Source: Dillenia suffruticosa (taxonomy: Eukaryota > Streptophyta > Magnoliopsida > Dilleniales > Dilleniaceae). Taken from it: a stretch of 64,000 bases of DNA. The DNA lies in NCBI GenBank assembly GCA_033439265.1, contig JAVTVX010000017.1:13726501-13790500 (forward strand). The letters run 5' to 3'. Position 1 is the stretch's first letter; each line of letters opens with the position of its first letter. This document shows, in pieces, positions 20,443 to 33,364 of the stretch. The position numbers and the translations under genes were made by a program. A model generated the notes under the pieces. The model saw only the letters and a program-made list of their open reading frames with translations, made no database searches and was not told the origin of the DNA.

Positions 20443-23400
20443 ATGGCGGAAGAAGAGGTTCTAGTGGTCTCTGCGGCGGCGGCAGCTGAGAGCCCTGCGC
20501 CGTCGGATCACAAACGCAAACACGAAGAAGATTTTGAGCCCGACGCGCCTCAGCCTCCTTCGACCGAATCGGACCCCGGGCCGGAAAAGAAAGGCGACGA
20601 CGTTGATGGCGAAAGAGCTTCGGATGAGTCCGAATCAAAGCGACCTCGTTTGGATAATAATTTAGCCGATGGATTAGGTTCGTCCTCCTCTCTAGATCTG
20701 ATTGTCTAGGGTTTTGTGAACGTAATGATCGATCACATTGTCTGATTCTTCGGAATTTGTATGTTTGTTGGTCTGTTATTCAAAAATTTGAAATCTTTTT
20801 TTTTTTTCTCTATCTTAACAGCTAAGGACAATGGATTTGAGTCGGCAAAGATAAATGGGGAAGAAGAGGAGAATGCTGATGAAGAAGAAGAGACTCCAAA
20901 GAAGACCGAGGTAGACAAACCTCCTTCGGCGGTCGCAACTGAGCAGCAAGCCTTAGGGAATGGGGATGACAATCAGGCTGACGAGGCCCAACAACCGTCT
21001 CTTGAGAAATCCCAAGAAGGAAGTGCTGAGCAACCCTCCGAGCAAGCCTCAGATATGCCTCAACAAGGGGATGATTCTGCGCAACAACCTTCTGGTGATG
21101 CTCCGACTATCTCTCGGAAGATGCAGGTTCCCAATAATAAGGTATAGGAGTTTTGTGTTTCGCACAATTCAACTAGTAAAATGGATGTTTTGGTGACAGA
21201 CATAAGCTTTTGCTTTGTGAACTCCTCATCGTAGCATTATAAAAGAGTACGCCAAACTAAGTTGGGTCTTCAAGTTGAAAAAGTTTTCACTTGATTAAGA
21301 CAACATTGTCTTGTACTCCCTTGTAATTTAATACTTTATTGATGGGCAGGTTGGGGTTCTTATTGGCAAAGCTGGGGATACCATACGCTACCTGCAATAC
21401 AATTCAGGGGCAAAAATTCAAATTACAAGAGATGCTGATGCTGATCCATATTCTACCACTAGGCCTGTGGAGCTGATAGGAACTTTAGATAGTATAAATA
21501 GGGCTGAGAAACTCATAAAGGATGTTATAGCAGAGGTTGGCCTTCTTTAATTCATGAACTTCAAACTTATATATAATATTAGTTGAATGGGTTTCTTCTT
21601 TTCTGTTTCAGTAGATATTTTTCACTAATTTATGCCCTTTGTCCTTCAGGCTGATGCAGGGGGTTCCCCTTCACTTGTAGCCAGGGGCTTCACAGCTGTG
21701 CAGTTGGGTGGATCTGCTGGAGAACAAGTTGAAATGCAAGTCCCAAATGAGAAGGTCTCTTGTGCCTGTTGTTGTCAATACCCCTTGCACCTTTCTTCTC
21801 TAGAATTTGTTTATAAAAATTTATGTTATTCTTGTAGGTTGGCTTAATCATAGGTAAAGGTGGTGAGACCATTAAAAATTTGCAGACTAGATCAGGCGCA
21901 AGGATTCAGGTAGTTGACATCATATGACCTTGCATTAGGATGCATATTTTGTACGAAGTACTACTTATGATGTAGGTGTTGATAATTGTACACGTAACTG
22001 ATTTTTCCACTGCTGATATGTATATATTTAGCTCATACCACAACATCTTGCCGAAGGAGACCAATCAAAAGAGAGAACTGTCCGCATTTGTGGTGATAAG
22101 AAGCAGATTGAGGTGGCCAGGGAGATGATAAAGGACGTCATGAATCAGGTTTGTTTTCTTCATCTGTATGCCTCTTCTGATTGGCTAAATTGAACATGGT
22201 ACATGTTCTCCGGTGTAATCTATTTAGGTTCTTTTTCTTTCTCTATTTGCTCAGTGCTGTTCTTTTCTATAGCCATCAAAATGGACCGGTACTAATTCAT
22301 TATCAGTAATTTGTGTATTTTCTGTTTAGTGTAGATGCTTGCGCTATATACTGAATATTATCATTTGAAGTTCATGTTGCAAGAAAATGCACTATTCACG
22401 AATAATCCCTCCTTACTAGGAGGGACGATAGAATGACCTGTAGGGATCACAATCTTAAACCAGGGGAGAGTGTAACAACTCAACGTAGTCTTTTGTTTTA
22501 GATGTGTCTGTACCTAGAAGACAAAAGAATGATCGTCAACTTATGAAACTAAAAATTAAGTGGAGTCTGAAAGAGGAAAATGTGATAACTTTTAGAGAGA
22601 AATTAATTCGAAAACCATGTAGAAATATCTAATGATATTAAAAATTTAGGCAAAGGAGGCTTTTGGCATATTTGGGAGACCCCAATAGGCAAGGAGTCAT
22701 GATGGCGGAATGAGGAGACCCAAATTGTTATACAAACTAAACAAGAGTGTTATAGGAATTTTAAAAGTAAGAGAGGTGGCAATGCATTTAACAAGTATAG
22801 GAGTGAAAAAGAAAAAAAAAAGGGTGAAAAAGATTATTCACGAATAAAAAGGCAAGATGTATACTCAATTATATGAGAAATTAGAAACTAAGGATGTAAA
22901 AAAAGAGTTTTACAGAATTGTGAAATTAAGGGATGAAAAGATATAAATAGTGTCAGGTATATTAAGAGTGAGGTCAATAGTGTTTTTATAAGAAATAAGG
23001 ACATAAGAAAGTATTTGAGAGATTATTTTGATAACTTTTTTAACATTGAGAATGCAAGAGATATTGGTAATATTGCGATACTTATAGAAGAGACCGGTAG
23101 GGATTTTAAACGCAAGATTTGTCCTTGTGAAATAAGTGAAGTCTCAGAGAAAATGAAGAATAATAAAGCGATGAGATCTAATGGCATCCCTACTGAGGTG
23201 GGGAAGTGTTTAGGTGAAGTGGAGATAGAGATGATGGATTTTTTTTAAATTTGGAGAATCAAGAAAATGTTCCAAACATAAAAGGAGAGTGCAGTTGTAC
23301 CACTATATAAGAGTAAATGTGATGCAAGATTGTTCTAATCATAGAGAAATTAAATTTATTATTCATACTATGAAGTTGAGGAAGAGAGTAATAGAGTATA

Positions 23401-24571
23401 TATTGAAATTGGAAGTAAATATGTCTCAAAATCAATTTGAATTTATGCTAGAATTATCTAACACTGAAGCCATTCACTTGCTCACACTTGATAGTGACGT
23501 TTAGAGCGCACAAAGACTTGTATATGGTATTCATTAATTTAGAAAAAATATATGATAGGGTTCCATAAACATTGTTCTCGGTGCTAATGAAAAAGGAGAT
23601 TCTCTTGAAATATATTGATCTTATCAAAGATATTTATAAGAGAGTGGTTACCAATGTAAGATCCTGCGGAGGGTTTAAGTGATAGCTTCTCAATTAGCAT
23701 TGGGTTTCACCAAGATTTAGTATTAAATCTCCTCCTTTTTACAATAATGATGGATGAAATAATGAAGAGTATCCAAAAAGAAATACCATAGTGTATGATT
23801 TTTGTAGATGATATAGTGTTGGTTGATAAAATTAAAGAGAGTATTAGTATTAAATTGGAGTTATGGAAGGACACATTAAAATCAAGAGAATTTAGATTGA
23901 ATCGGTCAAAAACTGGCTATATGATATGTATGTTTAGTGACAATCATTAAAATAATAGAAAAACGATTATCTTAAAGGAATGCAATGTACCGAAAAGTAA
24001 ACATTTTAGATATTTTAGGTCCTCCATTTAAAGCAATGATAATATAGATGGGAATATGAATCATGGGATTCAAGGGGGTTGGATGAAACGGAGAAGTGTA
24101 TCAAGTGTTCTTTACGATTGCACAATACTATCGCAGTTGAAGGGGAAGTTTTATAAAATCATAGTAAGACTTGCATTATTGTATAGTATCGAGTGTTGTA
24201 CTATTAAACAACACTAAGAGCATAAAATTGCTGTACTTTAAATGAGGTTGTTCAAATTTATGTTTGTAAAACTATAGAGGATAAGATTATAAATGAATGG
24301 ATACGTACTAAATTGAAAGTGAATTCAATTGTGGATAAGATGAGAGAATATCGCTTAAAGTAGTTTAAACATATGCAATAAATACTCAAACTCGCATTAC
24401 TTAGGAGGAGCGAGATCTTAAAGATAGAAAATTTAGTAAAAAGTCAAGATAATTTGTTAAAAATTTGGATGTAAGTTACTCGTGAAAATATGAATATCAA
24501 GAGTTTAAAGTACATGACTTTAAACACGAATGTGTGGCATAAGAAAATCTGAACTAATTGAATTAATTCAC

Positions 24572-24614
<43 letters not shown>

Positions 24615-27600
24615 TTAAGTTCTTATGAATAATTTATTTTATTTTATTTTATTTTTACTATTATTATTTTTATTATTATTTATTTTGTTCTATATTCTCT
24701 ATTTTTGCTTTCAAACTCAAATTTTATGTTAATTTATTTTATTTTATTTTTCTTTTTCCCCTCAGGTTCAATTTGTTATTGTTGTTGAAGTTCAAGTTGC
24801 ATGAAGTTTCATTGCAGGGTGTGTTATCTTCTAATTGTAGCATTTTGTACATGGTAGCAAAGTAACAAAGACCTGATTATATCATTTGATCAATCTTCCT
24901 TTTTACATATTTTTTTGTTACCTCGTTCTGAATCTTTCATTTGTATGTTGCTTATGAAATTTTGGGAGTCATCTTCTCCTCTTTATCGTCTCTATCATTT
25001 TTCTAGGTTTCAAGTATTCTAAGAGAATTGGTTATTGATTTTTATTTATGGGATTTGTACCTTATAAGTGAGGATACTCTGCACCACTAGGAACATAGCT
25101 TTCTGCGAAATGTCACTGGTCAGCAGCAATGTAGATGTCAGTACCTTTGATTTTAGTTTAAATTTTATGCTGCTTATTTATTAATTATCTTCTTAGAAGA
25201 CAAGTTCCAAATAATTAGTTTGTGCATATTTGTTTTGTTGCACAATAATGTGTATAGGAAATTAATGAATTTCTGACACTAGAATCAAAAAGGAGAAAAC
25301 CATAATAGGGTTCACCGTGTTCTGTCCCCTGCTTTCTATGTCTGTCTGTCAGAATTTTGACAGCATCCCCCCTCCCGGTGACGCTGTTAGATTTGTTAAC
25401 CTCTCTTTAGTCCAAGAAAGTCAAGTGATTGAATTCCTGTCATGATAAACTCTGCAAACGGTTGCTGATATATGCCAAAATTGTGCTGATTGTGTTGTTT
25501 AAATGAGCACTCCATTTTCTTTGGGAAAATTATTTTTCTAGTTCTTTCATGGAAGAGAGAGAGCTAAATTAATTAGAATAACACTCTTGGGAGTTTGCAA
25601 TATTGATGCATAATCCATGCAAAGGTCACTTGAATGCTGGTAGAAGATCTTATATTGAATCCCAGATGTCGGTTGCCATGATTTATTTATGTTGAAGGTG
25701 CCAATTTGGAATTGGTTGGCTTTAAAAATTGCAGATTTGGCTATTGCCCTTCAAATGGGGTCCGCATTGCTTTCTTGGTGTGGCCATAGACAACCACTAT
25801 ACACTCTCATCCACCGAAAAGAGGTATCGAGCATAAACTCTCTTCATTGCAGGATGCTAATAGTTGGTAAGACTGCTTGAGACTTGAAAACCAAAATTCC
25901 TGTTACAAAGACTTGCCATTGACCGATATTCTATGTAGTAGGCATAAATTGGAAGAAAGTCTCTTGCTAGCATCATATGTAGAGTTTATGGGATTGATAC
26001 TGCGAAACTGTGTAAATGATGTACTCTATAAACTTTGGAAGATGTTTTTCATGTCCTCTGATATCATTGAGGTGCGGTACTAGACGTTGAAAACTGTATT
26101 ATATTTAAAACCGAAGATGCAACATTATCTTTTGGCAATAACATGCTGTGTTACCCCTTTATCACCATATAATGCTATGAAACATTTCTTGTGACTCATG
26201 ATGTAAAATTGGCCTCATGTTGCTTTAGATGTCTGAATGATTTTCCGGCTCGTGATATTTGTATATCGATAGGTTTAGCCTATGTTACATGTATAGTAAT
26301 TGCATATTCTTACTTGAATGATGGTACCCAAATTTTATTTGCACCGGCTTAAAATTCTATTCGATATTCTGAAGTTGCTAACTTGGGTAATGCACTACTT
26401 ATTGGTTTCATGATGGAAAAGTAGTACAATATTTCAAATGACTTGGTAAGGTGCTGCTGCGCTATTTTATTATCCTTGTATTGTCTGTTGAACCCTACCA
26501 GTACTTCTTTCCTTGTGAGAGGTGAAGGTAGTGGTTAGAATTTTACTTGTGTATGCTTTGTCCGTTAGGATCTAGTGCTAGTTGACTTTGGCACATTGGG
26601 TAGGAAAAAGGAGGTCATTCTTGTGAGGTTTAATCTAGCAGATGTTCAACTATTAATAGGGAGTTCTTGCCTATTCTGGTGCTTAGAATATGCAGTTCAC
26701 CTCTTATATGGTGTCTGAGACATTAGGATTGGCTACTTGTGTCCTAGACAGGGTGACAGTTTCATCATCTCTACATGTACGCTACCATCTCAAATATGTG
26801 TTTTATGTTAAAACATTTTCATATGTTATTATTATTATTTTTTCTCTGTTTTAAAGTTTGCCATGTTGACTTGTGCTCTTGATTTCTACTGCATTTTCAC
26901 TCCAATGGGCTGATGACTTCTGCTTTTCTTGATTTAGTGTGTCAAATTAGCATCTTTCATTAGTCATATGCATGAGAAGTTTTCACATTTGAATTGAAAA
27001 TTTGGAACAGACATTCTTTTTCCTGGCTCCAATATCTATGAATATGTACATGTGTTTTATTATTATGAATGAATTGCGACATAACTAATTCATCTTTTTT
27101 GTTATCTTTTCTTAGACCATGAGACCGTCGCCCCTATCAAGCGGTTATAACCAGCAAGCTTATCGACCTCGTGGACCTGCTGGTCCACCCCAGTGGGGAG
27201 TGCGAGGCCCACATCCTGGGCATCCAATGGCATATGATTACCATCAGCGAGGACCATATTATCAGCAGTATCCACCTCCAAGTTATGGTGGTTATCCTCA
27301 ACAGCAGCCTCCACAGAGTGGCTTTGGTCCTGGTTGGGAACAGAGGCCATCAGCTGGAATACAGGGGGCTCACCACAGTGGAGGCTATGATTACTATGGG
27401 GGACCAGGAGGCCATCCATCTGAGGGCCCAGCATCTGCCCCACTTCATTCTATGTCCCACCCCTCTGCCCCGCCGGCTGCAACTGCAATGGGCCCACCAC
27501 CAGCACAGGCAAATTATAATTATGGAAATCAGGGTCCAGATTTTGGGCAACAAGCTCCTTTCTCCCATACTCCACCTCCTCAGCAAGTGTATGGCCATGG

Positions 27601-28372
27601 ATATGATGATCCAAAATATGAAAACCAGCCCCCAGCCCAGCAACCATATGGACATGGGAGTAGTCAGCCAGGAGTTTATCCACAAGCAGGTTATGGCCCT
27701 CAGCAACAATATGGTAAGCCACCAGTTTATGGCATACCATCACAAGCACCGCCCCAACAGACATATGGTCCTGGCAGGACCAGCCAACCAGGGGATGTCC
27801 CGTACCAGGGCCCTGTTCCATCAAGCCAGCCTTATGGTTCTAATGCGCCTCAACATCAGCCATATCAATATCCAGCAGGTGTACCAATGCAGCAAAGCTA
27901 TCCTCAATATAGTTCTGCACCTGCTTCAAGCGATGGATATAATCAGCCACCGCCTGCCTCAGCACCTGGTCCAGGCTATCAACAGCAGGCCAGCTATGGT
28001 CAGCCAGGTGGTCAGCAGGCATCCGGTTATCCCCAGCCTGGAGCTGCAGCTGGCTATGGCTCATATCCGGCTTCACAGCCAGGGTACAGTGAGCAACCAG
28101 TTCAGAATAATGCAGGTTATGCTTACCAGGGTTCTGCAGATCCAAATTACGGTGGTGTTCAAGGTGCAGGCTATGGTCCACCTCCAAGTGGTCAGGCTGG
28201 TTATGTTCAGCCAACACCTAGTCAGCCATATGATCAATCTGCTGCTCCACAGTCGGCTAATTATGCAGGTGTACCACCAGGGAACATGGCCGCTGGATAT
28301 GGAAAAAGTTTGTCGCCACAGCCTGGTTATCCTCAGTATGATTCAGCTCAGATGTATGGAGCTCCTCGTTGA
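20443..28372 (+). CDS. KH-domain RNA-binding protein (plant FUSE-binding-protein-like), seven coding exons
   Basis: Coding exons 20443-20677, 20822-21141, 21350-21535, 21650-21754, 21838-21909, 22032-22148 and 27116-28372 join in phase with GT-AG introns to give 763 residues. Residues 1-180 are acidic with basic nuclear-signal-like patches (K-R-K near 25, K-R-P-R-L near 72). KH1 is about 179-247 with the G-K-A-G loop at 191-194; KH2 is about 276-345 with G-K-G-G at 288-291. These loops contact single-stranded RNA or DNA. Residues 350-763 are rich in Pro, Tyr, Gly, Gln and Ser, a low-complexity tail. Two KH domains plus such a tail match plant FUBP/KSRP-like proteins, whose roles are in RNA metabolism; the exact target is unknown. 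Intron 6 (22149-27115) is about 5 kb and holds a dead LINE. No disabling change is seen. Confidence 0.93.
22425..24620 (+). mobile_element. Dead RTE-type LINE inside intron 6 of the KH gene
   Basis: The + strand encodes, through many stops and shifts, the RTE ORF order: a segment around P-G-E-S-V-T-T-Q (22460), M-K-N-N-K-A-M-R-S-N-G-I-P near 23150, D-C-S-N-H-R-E-I-K near 23330, L-E-K-I-Y-D-R-V-P near 23540, a palm motif F-V-D-D-I-V-L near 23800 (F-A-D-D in most RTE elements), and a C-terminal region to about 24560. It ends in a (TTA)n tail at 24577-24616, as expected for RTE LINEs. It lies sense to the host gene. Confidence 0.88.
24577..24616 (+). repeat. (TTA)n tail of the intronic LINE
   Basis: A perfect trinucleotide run of about 40 bp directly follows the LINE C-terminal region. 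RTE-type LINEs characteristically end in short tandem repeats rather than poly(A). Confidence 0.85.
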
Positions 28373-31268
28373 AAGTAATAACCGGACCTGTGGACTTGGG
28401 TATGAACTATGTTCAGGGTTGGCTAATATGTAGTTAGCACTAGGATGTTTGTAGGTTTATGTTTCTGAACTTGCTCTGAGCTTAATTATGTATTCCAAAT
28501 CTCTTTTATCAAGAACAGTTCTGTTAGAATATTTAGTATTTTATGTACTGCAAATCAGGATTACAAGTGAGAATCTCTTCCCTATTGGTTCTTAATCTCT
28601 TTCCGAGACTGGATATAATTGTGCATGGTCGGGGTGAAATATTTTTGGCTGTGTTCCTTATTGTCAAGGTCATAATAGTGACTTAGCATATTTGGCTGAA
28701 ATATTTTTCTCTGATTGATGTCGTTTTTCTGCGGTAAGCACTTGATCAATATACGAAGAGGCAAATGTGTGATGGTATCACGGTGTTGCAATTTTCTTTA
28801 GGCAAGTTTAAGCACATTTATGCATGCTCTGGGTGCAGTGTGAACGATAAGATGCGGAGTTGAATTCTGGCGGCTAATAGTTGAAGAAGATTTTATGTTA
28901 CAATTTTTCGTTTTTCAATATCTTCCAGATTTTCCAAAAATTGAAATATATGCGTGACCCTCGAATCAGGAAGATGATTTTACTTGTTCAGCTGAAATGG
29001 CAAACAGAGAAATCTCTCTCTCGTGTCTGCCAAAGTTTGAGATTTAAAAAAGTCCTATTTGAGCAGGCGTTATTGGCGTCGTCTTTAATTCCATTCGGTT
29101 CTGTTTATGGTTGGATACTTTTTTGAATGAAAATAAAATAGGCTATTTACATTTTCTAAACCTCTATTTTTTGATTTATAAGTTTTTCGAAGAAATGATT
29201 AAATCATAGGCAGAGAAGCAAACAAATAGAATAATGACAACGACTAAAGATGAGAAGAGTAGCTTTTATGTTTACCGAAATTTGTTGACGTAAGTAGGAT
29301 AGATATTTTCGTTTTTTAATCAGATTGAGAGTTTGACTCCTTTTGGTTACGGAAAAAATAATATTGGAAGATTCATCTCCATAAAGTGAACCCTACAACG
29401 GTCGATCCAGTTTAATCATTATAAAATTTTGAATATTGGGCGATGGGCGTATTAAATAAAAAAAAAAAGGAGCTTTGATGTTTGGACAAAAAGTAAGATA
29501 TCCCTTCCAAATATAAAAATTTTCAATGTCATCTATGATTTTCTAACAGAGAATATAATTTTTTTAGTAAAAATAACATAATTTTAAAAAAAGAATATTT
29601 TAAAAATTTTTTATATCTTCTGACAAAATTGTGAAATAAAAAAAATAGTGCATCAAAATAGAAACTATAAGAATCCAAATCAGAAATGAAATAAAACTAA
29701 AACTGAAATTGAAATTAAAATCAAATAAAGATAAAGATTTGAGTTTCAATTCCTCTAACCCTAAAATTAGAATAGTGAGTTCCAAAATTGTAGCCGGGGC
29801 TTATTAGAGGAATTACTGGACTAATTAAAATTTTTATTTAAATCACAATTTCTGTGCATTATTTCCGAAATTTCATTGAACATTTACCATGACATGTCTA
29901 AATTGGCTATAGCTGCATAGCAATAAAAATACAAAATTAAAAAAAAAAATCCGTAACTATTAGTAAAAACGATGGTTTGCTATCAATATTTTATATTTTA
30001 TAATATATTTAATATTGAAATCTGATTTTCATGAAAAATAAATACGGGAGTAAGATTCAAATTAAATATTTCAATAAACTCTAGACGATTTTTAATTTTT
30101 TTTTAGATATACTTAATACAAACATTTTGACTTCAGACAATATTATTTGACAGACTAAATTTTTTATATATTATTATATCTTACCATCTGATAACTAATC
30201 GAAAAGGTAGCTATAAAATATATCTCACATTCGTGTAAAATCTCTATTTTTATTGAAATTTGTTTTATGTCTGTTTGGAAACATTAAAATTCAATTCAAT
30301 TAAAATGAGATAAAATTTTCACAATAATAATAATTTTAATTGTTCTGTAAAATCTCTATTTTTATTGAATTTTTTATTTTAATTAACAAATATTAAAAAT
30401 AAAAAAAAATAGACTAAGTCAACTTGAAATTATCGGACTAAGAATTTTCGTGTGGATCATGTTAGAGTGGCGAGACTATCTTTTAAGGGTTAGGAGGCCC
30501 ATTTTCACGCAAGTCTTAGATTTGATTTGATTTGATTTCCATATCTAAAAGAAGAACATCAAGGGCAGCTTTGCCGGCCTTTGATTGACAACCCCGAAGT
30601 TTATCAAGGAATCCAATGCCGCCCTTGATTTGAACATCAAGGGCTACTTTTTTTTTTCTTTTGTTATAATTATTTAAAATATATGCCTATTGGACGTTAC
30701 GATATACCAGGAAGAAAAAAAAAAAAAAACCCCCCTTCTCTTTTGCAGCATTACGACCCCCAAAGTAAATTTTCTTTTTGCCTTTTCTCCTTCCAATATC
30801 CTCACTTAACAACACAAAGATGAAACTTTGACTAATAATTTACTTATTTATTTCACAGAAAACATCCACTAATTAACTTGATAGTCACATTTAAAATAGA
30901 GGGCAAAAAAGAACTAAAATATGTATTCTATCTCAAGGGATTCCTTCAAGTGCCCGAGCTTTGGTGTAGAATTGTGGTATCTAATTAGCACCGTAAGGTA
31001 TGCGTTTAATAAATGCCAAATATTCATTGCGTAAACAAGGGATATAATTCGCCAAATGTCAGCAAAAGTTGTCGATATTAGCAATTTTAAAAGTTGTTAT
31101 CATTTTTTTTATCAACACATTTTCGGTTTGTAAAGATTTTCTTTCATTAAAAGTAATTACGATTAGAGAAGAAATAATTCAAATACTTAAATATTTAATT
31201 ATGGAATAAAAACTCGAATAGTCATTATTTTAAGCTATTTTTAAAATGGAAACTATTCTTTATCAAAA
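28373..31268. other. 3' flank of the KH gene and AT-rich intergenic DNA
   Basis: The first few hundred bases should include the KH gene 3' UTR; no single poly(A) signal stands out. The rest is AT-rich with no convincing ORF. A small region near 30540-30660 carries two copies of ACATCAAGGGC about 85 bp apart. I see no further genes. Confidence 0.5.
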
Positions 31269-32346
31269 TAATTTAAACTATCACATTGGCATAATATCAA
31301 TGTGACTGTTATGTTAATATCATATGGATAAATATGTTTTAAAGTTATTTTCAATTAAAGAAATTTAATTCTCTTATATCTCTTTTATAATATTGATATC
31401 ACAAGAAAAAATATTCAAAATGAAATATCATGGGTTATGTCTTTTACAAATGATATAATGTTGATCGATAAAATTAGAGAATATATTAGTATTAAATTAA
31501 TATTATTGAGTGACATACTAGAGTTTAAAAAATTTAGATTAAATTGATCAAAAATTGAGTATATGAAATGTATATTTAGTGACAATTATTAGAATGGTAA
31601 AAAAACGATTAAATTAAAAAAATATGTTGTATCAAAAAATAAATGCTTTAAATATTTTGAGTCCGTCGTTCAATACGATGACAATATAAATAGAGATATG
31701 AGTTACAAAACTTAAGGGGGTTGGATGAAATGGAGAAATGTATTTAGAGTTCTTTGCGATCGCACGATTCTATTGCAATTGAATTTATAGAGTCACAGTA
31801 AAATCTATATTATTGTATAATTTCATGTGTTTAATCATTAAATAGCAACAAAAATATAAAATGACTATAATTGAAATGAGAATTTTCATATAAATATATG
31901 GTAATATTAGAAAATATAGAATTTGAATGAAGAGATACGTACTGAGTTGGGAGTAAATTCAATTATAGATAAAATATGAAAATATCGCATAATGTGATTT
32001 AGACATGTGTAATGAAAATTTAAAAATATACAAGTTATTAAAAGCGATATCTTAAATATAGGAAATTGAATGACATAAAAAAATACGAAATAATTAAATC
32101 ATTTGTTTTATTATTTTAACTTTCTATAAATACTTTATTTTTATTTCTCTTTTTTCATTATTTTTATTTTTATTTTTGTTTTTTTAATATTATTTTTTCT
32201 ATTTTTATTTTTAAAATTTAGTTATATATATTTTTTATTTAAATGATCAATTTTAAAATTTAAAATTAATATTAAACTATTTTTGTAATTAAAATTTTGC
32301 CTCATGTATTAACCCAAGCTTTTTCACGGAAGTGGGATAAAAAGTG
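31269..32346 (+). repeat. Duplicated block with RTE-LINE 3' end, copy 1
   Basis: This block matches 38338-39384 nearly throughout, from TAATTTAAACTATC to GGGATAAAAAGTG. About 170 bp in, it becomes a decayed RTE reverse transcriptase: F-T-N-D-I-M-L near 31440 (expected F-A-D-D), G-G-W-M-K-W near 31720, and E-L-G-V-N-S near 31940. AT-rich sequence follows. Both copies carry the same changed catalytic box. Confidence 0.85.
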
Positions 32347-32745
32347 CTACCAGATTTCGACCATTGCTTGGTAGAAGAGAAGTCAACCAGATTTAGGATT
32401 TGGGGCCAAGAAGAATTTTAGACGGTGACTTTTTATGCCTCAGGGTGTGACTATCAAGAGCAGCAGGACAGAGGAGCAGATGATGCAAAATGAGACTAAA
32501 AGATAACTTTTTTCAATTTTTTAAGCAACCTATTCTTTTACGTGGCTGAGCAGGTTACTTAAACCAGCCATTTATGCCTGCTTGCACAAAACCTGCAAGA
32601 TTTGATCAGGTTTTGCACAACTCCAGTCTTTAGCATAACTCAGAGCAGTTTAGTGTCTGGTTCAGCAGTGTTACTGTCTGACCAAATAGCACGAGTCAAG
32701 TTAATAATGATGACATTAGGGTTTATGTGTGTGGGTGTGTGTGAG

Positions 32746-32806
<61 letters not shown>

Positions 32807-33364
32807 GAAGTTAGAGAAAGAGAAATGACAGAGAGGGCAGTTTTCTAGGAAACACCAAGACTTCATAATGGAAGCCATATCCATTTCAAATGCTAATCGG
32901 ATACATTACTCCGCAGATACTCGCCAAATACATGTCAGATACTCCGGTCACACGCTATTTTTTTTTTTAATTGTTTGTACAAGATAATTGTTGAATAGTT
33001 GATAGATATTTTTGGATATTTAACGGATTCCTTACACAAACCTTTGGAGACAATAATATTCACCAATAACATGTATAATTCATTTATGTACTAATTGATT
33101 AGACAATATATGAATGAAGAAACACAATTGTTATACCTACCTTTTATATCTCATTATCTTGACTTTAAATACTTAAATTACTAACTTGCTATTTAATTAT
33201 AAACATAAAAGTTATTTTAAAGTAATTAAATCTTTTTATCATAAATATATTATTCTTATAACTTTAAAGTTGTAATTTTTGAAAACTACCCGTATGACGG
33301 TTGATACCCATATTCTCCTATCCTAACTTTTTCATTACTAGGTTTAAGATCTTTATAATTAAAA
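32347..33364. other. Non-coding stretch with a (GA)n microsatellite
   Basis: Mostly AT-rich. A (GT)-rich then (GA)n tract occupies about 32728-32802. No recognisable gene. Confidence 0.5.
32749..32802. repeat. (GA)n microsatellite
   Basis: A pure GA run of about 54 bp preceded by a GT-rich stretch. The Arg-Glu repeat ORF across it is an artefact. Confidence 0.95.

Noticed and set aside
27171-28433. 420-codon ORF overlapping the last KH exon in another frame (and several - strand ORFs there)
   Set aside because: These are shadow frames of a repetitive coding exon. The KH frame is the one that splices in phase and encodes the KH protein tail.
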